Below are positions 56,818-64,000 of a stretch of DNA of 64,000 nt, one piece after another (position 1 is the first letter of the stretch; each line of letters begins with the position of its first letter). A program made the translations under genes and the position numbers. The notes below the pieces were generated by a model. The model was not told where the DNA came from and searched no databases. It was given only the letters and a program-made list of their open reading frames with translations. The stretch comes from Pseudanabaena sp. PCC 7367 (GTDB taxonomy: Bacteria; Cyanobacteriota; Cyanobacteriia; Pseudanabaenales; Pseudanabaenaceae), in assembly GCF_000317065.1 (NCBI RefSeq), contig NC_019701.1:1116001-1180000 (forward strand), written 5' to 3'.

Positions 56818-57401
56818 TTAACAATTGGCTTAAGTCTCATCAACCAGAGATTCAAAACGGACAGATAAGGGTATTTGCACTAGATGAGTGCCATACTCGA
56901 GCAGGTGATATTTGTGGGTATGGCTGGGGAGACCGTCAACAGCGGCTGGAGGTCAAAGTTGATAACTACCGAGATAGCCAGACTTATTTTGGCGCCTTAG
57001 ATTGTCTGAATGGAGATTTAATCTTACAGTCCTATCAAAGTGCTAATAGCTCCTCGACAATTGAATTTGTAAAGCATTTGCACGATATCAGTGCTGGTGC
57101 CAAGATATTGCTAGTGTGGGATGGCGCTAGTTATCACCGCTCCCAAGCGTTTCGTGATTTCCTGACCCAAATCAATCAAGGACAGGACTGGCAAATACAT
57201 TGTCTGCGCTTTGCTCCTTATGCACCGGCAGAGAACCCGATTGAAAATATCTGGGGACAAGCCAAACAGGTGTTACGCCAGATGCATCAATTTTGTCGTT
57301 CCTTCAAGCTAACCAAGAAACTATTTGAGCTATTTTTGAGGTACAGATTATTTACATTGCCTGATTTAAGTACCTATAGCGCTTTCTCTAATATCATTTA
57401 A
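56793..57401 (+). CDS. IS630-family transposase, frame B (catalytic)
   Basis: 202 residues if started at the internal ATG, but expected to be made as the C-terminal part of a frameshift fusion. All three catalytic acids are visible: FALDECHTRAG, LVWDGASYHRS and AENPIENIWGQAK. The frame appears intact, with no stop or frame break besides the programmed site, so the element may be active. Confidence 0.88.
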   Translation: MVHEHNQMINNWLKSHQPEIQNGQIRVFALDECHTRAGDICGYGWGDRQQRLEVKVDNYRDSQTYFGALDCLNGDLILQSYQSANSSSTIEFVKHLHDISAGAKILLVWDGASYHRSQAFRDFLTQINQGQDWQIHCLRFAPYAPAENPIENIWGQAKQVLRQMHQFCRSFKLTKKLFELFLRYRLFTLPDLSTYSAFSNII

Positions 57402-57649
57402 GATTGCTAAAGAAACGATGACGGCATTTGAATATATTTTAATTACGGTTTTAAATTGCATTTTTTAATTCAAGAATTTGGCCAGACTAATAACGATTTT
57501 TGCACCCACGCTAAGTTAGAATGGGCAGTGGTTCCTTTGCTTGGAGCTAGTAGTAACAAAATCCAGCCCAAAAGGGGTTAGTTGCTACAATAATAAAAAG
57601 TTGTTTAAGATTTGTAGATATCAAGATTTAAGATTAGAGAGGACTACTC

Positions 57650-57904
57650 ATGGCAGGTACAACGGGTGAAAGACCTTTTGGTGACATCATTACCAGTGTT
57701 CGTTACTGGATTATTCATAGCTTGACGATTCCGGCTTTGTTTATTGCTGGTTGGCTGTTTGTCAGTACTGGTCTGGCCTATGATGTTTTTGGCACCCCCA
57801 GACCAAACGAATACTACACCCTCGATCGCTCCGATGCACCAGTATTGCTGGATCGCTTTAATGCGATCGATGATATTGAAGATTTTAATGACTCGCTTAA
57901 TTAA
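57650..57904 (+). CDS. psbE: Cytochrome b559 alpha subunit PsbE
   Basis: 84 residues. [56 protein letters not shown] is near-identical to other PsbE. The His in [10 protein letters not shown] is the haem ligand, and one transmembrane helix follows. It is part of the photosystem II reaction centre. Ribosome-binding site GAGAGGA. It is the first gene of the psbEFLJ cluster. In other cyanobacteria rubA and ycf48 precede psbE; here an insertion sequence does. Confidence 0.97.
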   Translation: MAGTTGERPFGDIITSVRYWIIHSLTIPALFIAGWLFVSTGLAYDVFGTPRPNEYYTLDRSDAPVLLDRFNAIDDIEDFNDSLN

Positions 57905-58059
57905 TTAAATAAGCACTGCAGCTCCTTGCTGGACTGTTGGCAATGTCTTAAGACATGTTTAGATTTGCATTTAAATGCTTGTGTAAATTTGCAAATGTAA
58001 AGTTAAGCGCAAAAAAACTGTTAAACGTAAAAATTGTTAAGCATAAAAATTTCTAGATT

Positions 58060-58194
58060 ATGACAAACAGTAACCCCAATCAACCAGTTGAATATCCCGT
58101 GTTTACTGTGCGCTGGTTGTCAATTCATGCCCTCGGCGTACCCACAGTCTTTTTCCTTGGTGCGATCGCGGCAATGCAATTTATTAGCCGTTAA
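58060..58194 (+). CDS. psbF: Cytochrome b559 beta subunit PsbF
   Basis: 44 residues. [30 protein letters not shown] is diagnostic; the His in SIHALG is the second haem ligand. It pairs with PsbE. Start at ATG 58060, with only a weak ribosome-binding site. The gap after psbE is 155 bp. Confidence 0.97.
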   Translation: MTNSNPNQPVEYPVFTVRWLSIHALGVPTVFFLGAIAAMQFISR

Positions 58195-58389
58195 ATTGTT
58201 GTTGAATTAAGTCAGCAGGTTACTCAATCATTGAGTTAAGCATTGAGGCTTTTCTGCTGCTATGGGCGTTTTGAGGTTGCTTCATGCCTCCTCATTGGTG
58301 CTCATTTAATCTTTAAACACTCAATCAAACCTGAAGCAGTTTTCCTACTACTTGCTACTTTTTAAAAACAAAATTAAGAGGGACTAATA

Positions 58390-58506
58390 ATGCCTGAGAA
58401 AAATCCGAACTCCCAGCCAGTAGAACTTAATCGCACATCCCTATATCTTGGGTTGCTGCTCATTTTTGTAACTGCTTTGCTATTTGCCAGTTATTTCATC
58501 AACTAA
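58390..58506 (+). CDS. psbL: Photosystem II protein PsbL
   Basis: 38 residues. [30 protein letters not shown] matches PsbL; one transmembrane helix. It is needed for plastoquinone function and PSII dimer contact. Ribosome-binding site AGAGGGA. It lies 195 bp after psbF. Confidence 0.97.
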   Translation: MPEKNPNSQPVELNRTSLYLGLLLIFVTALLFASYFIN

Positions 58507-58838
58507 TAATCAATTACTATTACTAATAAATACTAATAAATTAAGTAGTTGGTTAGGTCTGAATCAGGCAAGATCCCAATGATCCTGGGCAGAAATCAGG
58601 TTTGACCACATTCCTAGGATCTAGAACAATTAATTTTTAGTTGGGATGATTAAGCGATCGATCGGCCAGGAACTTTCCCTTGGGTGTCGGTCATTTTCTG
58701 GCTGTAGCCCAATTTCGCTCTTAGTTCTAGTGCCAATCCTGGTTTTCTAGATCTGGCTTAATCAAGAAACTAAAATTCTGAATTAGCAAAATTTCTTTTA
58801 TCCCCAATCCCCAATTTAATTAAGAGGAGGTTTATTGC
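58507..58838. other. 332-bp gap between psbL and psbJ
   Basis: No coding frame that I can support. ACTAATAAAT occurs twice near 58519-58540. The gap is much longer than the usual few tens of bases in this operon. Confidence 0.5.
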
Positions 58839-58958
58839 ATGCTTAAGAACGGTCGGATTCCTTTGTGGCTCGTTGCCACGATTGCTGGCACTGGCATATT
58901 AGTGGTAGTTGGTCTATTTTTCTACGGTGCTTATGTGGGGCTTGGTTCTGCGAGCTAG
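58839..58958 (+). CDS. psbJ: Photosystem II protein PsbJ
   Basis: 39 residues. [19 protein letters not shown] and [13 protein letters not shown] are diagnostic for PsbJ; one transmembrane helix. It regulates electron flow around the QA/QB sites. Strong ribosome-binding site GAGGAGG. Last of the cluster. Confidence 0.97.
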   Translation: MLKNGRIPLWLVATIAGTGILVVVGLFFYGAYVGLGSAS

Positions 58959-59200
58959 ACTCAAGCACTGGGCTATAGGCTATATCTCAAATTAATTAGT
59001 TAGATGAATTAATGAATTAGATTGAATTAGAGATAGATATTGGCTGGTTGAATCACTGGCCATCTCTAATTGTCTATCCCAGCATTAATCTATACCCATA
59101 TCAACATTTGTTAACAAGTTAAGGCGTTAGAGTATCTTTACTCCAGCGCCTTTCTCGATCGCAGCAAATTAATTGGCTTTAAACGAATAACGAATAATGC

Positions 59201-59896
59201 CTAGGGCAGGGTTACCTCACGCTTACGCAGTTCTGCTTCTAGCTTGGGCAGGTGCTTACGTTCAAAGATCACTACTCGGCCAGAATTAGCCCTACCACTG
59301 GCATTCTCCACGGTTTCGAGCCAGTAGACAAACTGTTCACCCTCGCGTAACTCACCTTGTAATGCAATCAATAAAACATTGCCATTGTTCACTTTAGCCC
59401 TGGCGATCATCTCTTCCGTGGGATAGGCATACACAGTTTTAGCGGACACATAATCACGCATGATCGAAGCACCATAAATACTGCGCACCGAATCTTCCAG
59501 ACGATCGCGGGTAACCCCATTGACCGCATCAAAAAATGAAATTTCCTCAGAACGAATTAGGTTGGCATCCCCAGGTATATTAGCGATCCCTGGGATCAAA
59601 ACGCTGGCTTGAAATTGAAATCGCCGCGCTGCCGTATCGGATTTTTTTACCAGTAATCGTTCACTGCGAGTTGGCTTCAGTGCTGGATTTGCCCTGATCC
59701 AATCGGCCACTTGGGTTTCTGTCTGGCCGGGCAGCGCATAGGCAGCCTGGTCAAGCCCAGAAAGACTACCAGAAAGACTAATTGAACTTAATCCTGGTAC
59801 AGCCATCACACCACAGGTAGCGATCGTGGCGATCGCCGCAGACTTTAGCTGCTGCTGCTGCTGACTCAATTTTTTGATTATGCTCTTAATACTCAT
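59201..59896 (-). CDS. Exported protein of unknown function
   Basis: 231 residues from ATG 59896, chosen because GGGGA lies just upstream; a GTG four codons earlier is the alternative. A signal-like N-terminus (KKLSQQQQQLKSAAIATIATCGVMAVPGLSS) precedes the mature part, which has motifs such as ADWIRANPALKPTRSERLLVKKSD and VYAYPTEEMIARAKVNNGNVLLIALQGELREGEQFVYWLE. I do not recognise the family. Probably periplasmic or lumenal. Confidence 0.7.
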   Translation of the reverse strand: MSIKSIIKKLSQQQQQLKSAAIATIATCGVMAVPGLSSISLSGSLSGLDQAAYALPGQTETQVADWIRANPALKPTRSERLLVKKSDTAARRFQFQASVLIPGIANIPGDANLIRSEEISFFDAVNGVTRDRLEDSVRSIYGASIMRDYVSAKTVYAYPTEEMIARAKVNNGNVLLIALQGELREGEQFVYWLETVENASGRANSGRVVIFERKHLPKLEAELRKREVTLP

Positions 59897-60082
59897 AACT
59901 ATCCCCACACACGATCGAAAGCAACTTGAATGGGTGACAGGATATCACGTTTGGTCAACTAGAATCGCTCAATTTTAGGTTATTTTATTTATGTGGCGAT
60001 AGGATTAAGTGTTTTGGGCTGAAATCCTATTTCTTGCCTTGTGAACCAGAACTTTTGCCATAAATCCAGCGATTAAACTGTT

Positions 60083-62005
60083 ATGAATTTTGACCTGCGC
60101 AACTGCACGGAAGAGCTTTTAGATCTAATCGCATTACAGGCACACCGTAAGCAGCTTGAGCTGACTTTTTTAATTGATGACAACGTGCCCACCAAACTAG
60201 AAGGGGATTTGGTGCGCCTATCGCAAGTGCTCACACTGCTATTGATCAAGGCGATCGAGGTTCTCAGTGAGGGTGAAATTAAAATGCGGATTCAACTACT
60301 AGAAACCACTGCCTCAATCGTAAAGCTAGAGTTTACTGTAGCCCATAGTAATATCTTTTTAAGCGATCAAGACCAAGATGAAATCGCTGAATTCTTGGCT
60401 CAGGCTGATGGTTGGGGCAGTGAGGCGAACGAACAGGGCGATCTTGCTCAGGATTTCACTACAATCGGTACGGATCTAGCGATATGCCGATCGCTGGTAC
60501 AGATGATGGCCGGCACAATGGAACTAAAAACAACGGGGAGCGATCCAGAAACAGCCTACTGTTTTAGTGCGGCGTTTAATCTACCCGATCAACAAACTGC
60601 GATCGCCCCCCAGGCAGATCTGACTGGCCTCAAGCTCCTAATTGTTTCCGAAAATGCCTCCACCCGTGCTGTTTTGAGCCAACATGCCCAAAAGTGGCAA
60701 ATTAAAGCGGATGAAGTAGTTAACTCGGCCATGGCGATGAATGCCCTCAGGCAAGCAGTCGGTGAAGGGAAACCCTATCAGATTGCCATTATTGATATGC
60801 AAATGTCGGTACTCAGTGGAGCGGTGCTGGGAAGAACAATTCTGGCCGATGCCTCGCTCAGTAATACCAAGCTGGTAATTGCCTGTTTTGCGACCCAGCA
60901 GCAAGAGAGTAAAAAACTCTGCCAACAAGGTTTTGCCGCCGTATTGGTCAAACCAATTAAGCAGCTACCGCTATTGCATGCCCTGGTAGAAGCAGGAGCC
61001 AACCTCAGAGCCACCAATAAATCAAACACACGGGCGATCGCATCAACCCAGCCTCAATCTCCGATCGATAAGATCGATAAGAAGGAAGACACTAATCAAC
61101 TAGATCAAGCTAATCAACTGAATCAGTCAGATCAGCCCATTACAGCCAGCCAACCAACCGATCTAGCTGCTAATCCAGATGGCGCTGCTTCATTACCAGG
61201 ACAGCAACTGATCGATGTCGATCACTTGATCAAGCTGTGTGAGGGTAATCGCACCGTCATAAATAAGATGCTCAAGCAGTTTATTGAGGATCTACCCCAT
61301 AGTATTACTGCCCTCCAGGAGGCGATCGCCCAGCAAGACTTTTTTATAATTCAGCAAAATGCTCACTTCATCAAAGGCTCTAGCGCCACGATTGGTATGC
61401 ACCAGGTGCGGCAACGTGCCGAACAAATTGAACTGGAGGCCAAAACCCAGCAAACCCAGGAAAGCAATCAATTAATCGCTGAAATTGTTAATATCACTAC
61501 CAATTTACTGACCCAGCAAGCCACAGTTTTAGAGGAGATCAACACTAAGTTAGCAGTAATAGATAGTAATAATGATTCTGCTAGCTCAGCCTCAACCAAT
61601 CACACAGCAGATCTGGCCACTGGCCAAAAGCAGCTCACTGTTCTGGTGGTAGATGACGATCGGATGACCTTGACCCTGGTGGCTGATAGTTTGGCAAAGC
61701 TGCCCAATTGTAATATTGTGACGGCGAATAATGGCAAAGAGGCATGGCAACACCTTAGCTCTACTAGGTTTGATGCGATCGTCAGCGATTGGTCAATGCC
61801 AGATATGTCAGGGATTGTGCTATGTCAGCGGATTAAGTTCTATCCCCAATTGCCTTCCGCTGCTGCACCATTCATTTTGTTGACGGCTTATTCTAATGCT
61901 GAATATAAAAAGATCGCCCGTGATGCAGGTGTAGATGATTTTCTGGTTAAGCCAGTTGACCCGGACGCGCTCAGACGCATGGTTAGCTTGTGGGTAGCAA
62001 ATTAG
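60083..62005 (+). CDS. Hybrid phosphorelay protein: ATPase-like, receiver, HPt, receiver; no sensor or dimerisation domain
   Basis: 640 residues. The start FDLRNCTEELLDLIALQAHRKQLELTFLIDDNVP is the region that in hybrid kinases follows the phospho-accepting His. The HATPase part (to about 180) reads LSQVLTLLLIKAIEVLSEG where the ATP-binding N-box Asn would be, so it is probably inactive. Receiver 1 (about 190-310; IIDMQM, VKPI), HPt (about 385-470; NAHFIKGSSATIG with the phospho-His) and receiver 2 (about 520-640; VVDDDRMT, VSDWSMPD, VKPVD) look complete. A stop codon lies just upstream in frame. Most likely a remnant of a hybrid kinase that keeps a phosphate-transfer chain. Confidence 0.87.
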   Translation: MNFDLRNCTEELLDLIALQAHRKQLELTFLIDDNVPTKLEGDLVRLSQVLTLLLIKAIEVLSEGEIKMRIQLLETTASIVKLEFTVAHSNIFLSDQDQDEIAEFLAQADGWGSEANEQGDLAQDFTTIGTDLAICRSLVQMMAGTMELKTTGSDPETAYCFSAAFNLPDQQTAIAPQADLTGLKLLIVSENASTRAVLSQHAQKWQIKADEVVNSAMAMNALRQAVGEGKPYQIAIIDMQMSVLSGAVLGRTILADASLSNTKLVIACFATQQQESKKLCQQGFAAVLVKPIKQLPLLHALVEAGANLRATNKSNTRAIASTQPQSPIDKIDKKEDTNQLDQANQLNQSDQPITASQPTDLAANPDGAASLPGQQLIDVDHLIKLCEGNRTVINKMLKQFIEDLPHSITALQEAIAQQDFFIIQQNAHFIKGSSATIGMHQVRQRAEQIELEAKTQQTQESNQLIAEIVNITTNLLTQQATVLEEINTKLAVIDSNNDSASSASTNHTADLATGQKQLTVLVVDDDRMTLTLVADSLAKLPNCNIVTANNGKEAWQHLSSTRFDAIVSDWSMPDMSGIVLCQRIKFYPQLPSAAAPFILLTAYSNAEYKKIARDAGVDDFLVKPVDPDALRRMVSLWVAN

Positions 62006-62036
62006 CAACATTACCTGATTACCTGATGCCAACAAC

Positions 62037-62867
62037 TCAGCAGAGACCTTGGCTATAGCCCTCAGGGAAGCGGGTGCCATTGATTTTAGCCTTGGTTAAA
62101 ACCACCCCCATTAAATTAGTGCGGCTCAAATCCGCCTGGGTCAGATCGGTCATGCTCAAATCCGCACCCATTAAATCTGCACCCATCAGATCAACTCCAT
62201 GCAAATTAGCACCAATTAAGTTGGCACCGATCAAATTAACTCGATTTAAGTTTGCTTCACTCAGATTAGCGCCGGTCAAATTTGCACCGATTAAATCAGC
62301 CCCCGCCAGGATTGTGATGCTTAAATTCGCTTTGCTTAAATCCACCTTGCCCATATTTGCCCGCCCTAAGTCAGCACCACTAAAGTTAGCTTCGCTGAGG
62401 TTAGCGCGACTGAAATCGGCAGCAACTAGCTTAGCCTGACTCAGGTTTGCTTGATTCAGGTTGGCTAAACTAAACCGCGCCAGGGTGAGATTGGCATATT
62501 TGAGATCGGCCTGGTTGAGTTTTGCGCCCCTTAGATCGGCACTCCTTAAATCAGCATCGTAGAGGTTGGCACCAATTAAGTTGGCCATGCTGAGAAAAGC
62601 ATCACTAAGATCGGCTCCTTTTAGATCGGCAGCATGTAAATTAGTGCTACTGAGATCGGCTCCCTTTAATTTTGCCTTGCTCAAATTTGCTTCATGCAGG
62701 TCTGCGCCACGCAGATTCGCCATACTTAGATCAATCTTGCGTAATTTAGCGCCACTTAAACTAGCCATGGTCAGATCTATGCCACGCAGCTCGGGATTGG
62801 CTTCCCGCCAGTTATTCCAATCTTCTACCCCTCGTGCCAATAAAGCTAAATGTTGGTTATCTGCCAT
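62037..62867 (-). CDS. Pentapeptide-repeat protein
   Basis: 276 residues. About residues 40-265 are continuous A(D/N)LXX repeats (ADLSSTNLHAADLKGADLSD, GANLIGANLHGVDLMGADL), forming a long right-handed beta helix. No signal peptide or enzymatic domain. Ribosome-binding site GGAG ten bases before the ATG. Its start region differs from the partial pentapeptide gene at the window's left end. Function unknown; some relatives mimic DNA. Confidence 0.9.
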   Translation of the reverse strand: MADNQHLALLARGVEDWNNWREANPELRGIDLTMASLSGAKLRKIDLSMANLRGADLHEANLSKAKLKGADLSSTNLHAADLKGADLSDAFLSMANLIGANLYDADLRSADLRGAKLNQADLKYANLTLARFSLANLNQANLSQAKLVAADFSRANLSEANFSGADLGRANMGKVDLSKANLSITILAGADLIGANLTGANLSEANLNRVNLIGANLIGANLHGVDLMGADLMGADLSMTDLTQADLSRTNLMGVVLTKAKINGTRFPEGYSQGLC

Positions 62868-63303
62868 GGTCTAATTTCTCCGATGGGCGCGAATTGGAGC
62901 GATCGCATTGCTCTATCTTAGTCATATTATTGATCTAATTGGTCTAACTGCATCCGCAAAAACATAGTTGGTCAATGCTCAACCAGCAGATCAATCAATC
63001 AATTAATCAATCAATTAATTTAAATGTGATTGACGCAATAGAGATAACGTATTTATTCGATCGCAGCAATAACGATTATGCGGCAACAATTTCCTTGGTC
63101 AACCCATAGCCCAATAGTCAAAAAACCACCTACCAGATAACTAAGTAGGTGGCGATTGGATTTGGAGTTCTACTAATTCCAGGCTGGCAAATACTCCTAG
63201 AACCAGCGGGAAAAATAACATTAGGAGTAATGCTTAGCCAGAATTAGCTAGCACAGAAGATCACCTTAATTAGGCTCAGCTAAGCTTAGTAATGATCTAG
63301 AGA
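62868..63303. other. Intergenic region with a 12-bp tandem repeat
   Basis: 436 bases without a gene. TCAATCAATTAA occurs twice in tandem (62995-63018). It holds the promoter of the pentapeptide gene and, at 63120-63152, the terminator of the gene to the right. Confidence 0.6.
63120..63152 (-). terminator. Rho-independent terminator on the minus strand
   Basis: CCACCTA (63146-63152 read on minus) and TAGGTGG (63126-63132 read on minus) form a 7-bp stem with a 13-base loop, followed by TTTTTT. It ends the transcript of the exported-protein gene at 63304-63945. Confidence 0.75.
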
Positions 63304-63945
63304 TCAAACGCATGCATCTGTAGTCCATTCTTGAGTCCCCCTGCCTTCATAACAGGTTTGCTGAACCCCAACCCAGACAAGTTGCCAGGTTTGGTCATCC
63401 ATTTGATCAAATTTGAGCATATAGCGTACGCCGCGCACCGAGTCATCGGCTAGACCAAGTTGAGTGATGGTGACTACGGCTTGGTCATCAACGATCTGGG
63501 AATCGATCTCTTCTTCAAAATTGCCCTCGGTTGGCTCGGTGTTGCCAAATAGCGCCACGGCGATCGCTTCTGGATCGGCACCATTTTGCTCGACCGCAGC
63601 GGGGAGTGAATTTAAATCGACTACGGCATAGTCTGCCTCAGCGGATGCATCTGATGTGTCTGGGGTGTCTGGGGTGTCTGAGAGTTCTGAGGATTCGGGC
63701 AATTCCAGCGGTTCTGGGGATGTGGGGAATTCAGATGGTGTTGCGGGTGGCACGCTGTCGCTGGGATCAATGTCATCTAAATCGCTCGATGTAGGATCGG
63801 GGCTGGTGTTTTGTTCCAATTCTGAGGGTTGTTCTGCTTGAGCCAGGGTACTGGTTGATGAATTGGCCTGGGAGCTAGCGGAAACAGAGTACATGCCAAA
63901 GATCAAGGCGATCGGCATAGTCAGAATAATTAGTTTTTTGATCAT
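63304..63945 (-). CDS. Exported protein with acidic linker, unknown function
   Basis: 213 residues. The signal peptide MIKKLIILTMPIALIFGMYSVSASS is followed by a Ser/Pro/Asp/Glu-rich linker (PSELEQNTSPDPTSSDLDD and further to about residue 105). The folded C-terminal part ends with WQLVWVGVQQTCYEGRGTQEWTTDACV, where two Cys could form a disulfide. I recall such C-terminal parts in cyanobacterial exported proteins but cannot name a function. Ribosome-binding site GGAAGG seven bases before the ATG. Confidence 0.75.
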   Translation of the reverse strand: MIKKLIILTMPIALIFGMYSVSASSQANSSTSTLAQAEQPSELEQNTSPDPTSSDLDDIDPSDSVPPATPSEFPTSPEPLELPESSELSDTPDTPDTSDASAEADYAVVDLNSLPAAVEQNGADPEAIAVALFGNTEPTEGNFEEEIDSQIVDDQAVVTITQLGLADDSVRGVRYMLKFDQMDDQTWQLVWVGVQQTCYEGRGTQEWTTDACV

Positions 63946-64000
63946 AGTTAAACCTTCCGTTAAACCTACTTAATCGAATAAACAATTTGGCCGAGGAACA

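Larger units (their letters stand above)
56343..57397 (+). mobile_element. IS630-family insertion sequence
   Basis: About 1.05 kb. Two overlapping frames encode the transposase. Imperfect inverted ends: ATGATTATAGAGAA at 56343-56356 and, reversed, TTCTCTAATATCAT at 57384-57397 (12 of 14 match). The exact ends and the TA target duplication expected for this family could not be fixed by eye. It lies about 250 bp upstream of psbE. Confidence 0.85.

Overview
The window is chromosomal DNA from a cyanobacterium. It carries photosystem II genes (psbE, psbF, psbL, psbJ, psbZ), the phycobilisome terminal emitter apcD, cyanophycin synthetase, a phasin-like protein and ATP synthase genes, and the HIP1 octamer GCGATCGC is frequent on both strands. 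Genus cannot be fixed from this stretch alone.

Left third (about 608-19134): an 18.5 kb integrative element sits in a tRNA-Gly(GCC) gene. Its ends are 65-bp direct copies of the tRNA 3' part. The right copy completes an intact tRNA; the left copy is a fragment. Inside are a tyrosine integrase next to the left end, an unknown gene, a primase-helicase of the VapE type, and an iteron-like repeat field that looks like a replication origin. Then come a type I restriction-modification operon (hsdM-hsdS-hsdR), a large UvrD-like helicase with an embedded nuclease-like segment, and a four-gene module whose second gene is ArdC-like (antirestriction). Each intergenic gap in that module holds a terminator-like hairpin. 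No relaxase or coupling protein is visible, so it looks like a replicating integrative element or satellite carrying defence and counter-defence cargo.

Middle (19.4-36.9 kb): housekeeping genes in mostly short units. These are ribH and psbZ, a tandem ComFB-domain protein, a coiled-coil protein, apcD, atpB-atpE (beta and epsilon subunits, named atpD and atpC here), dapB, two unknown genes, a cysteine desulfurase, a small acidic protein, bifunctional proline catabolism enzyme PutA, a phasin-like protein and dihydrolipoamide dehydrogenase.

Right (37-64 kb): a giant TPR/glycosyltransferase fusion, 5-oxoprolinase, an orphan ParA ATPase, a cluster of three small stress-type genes (exported CsbD-like, DUF1328, CsbD), cyanophycin synthetase, pirin, an Eis-like acetyltransferase, an IS630-family element with an apparent -1 frameshift site, a spread-out psbEFLJ cluster, an exported unknown protein, a kinase-less hybrid phosphorelay protein, a pentapeptide-repeat protein and another exported unknown protein. 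Intergenic DNA is generous, often 300-1000 bp, and dotted with short tandem duplications of 7-18 bp.
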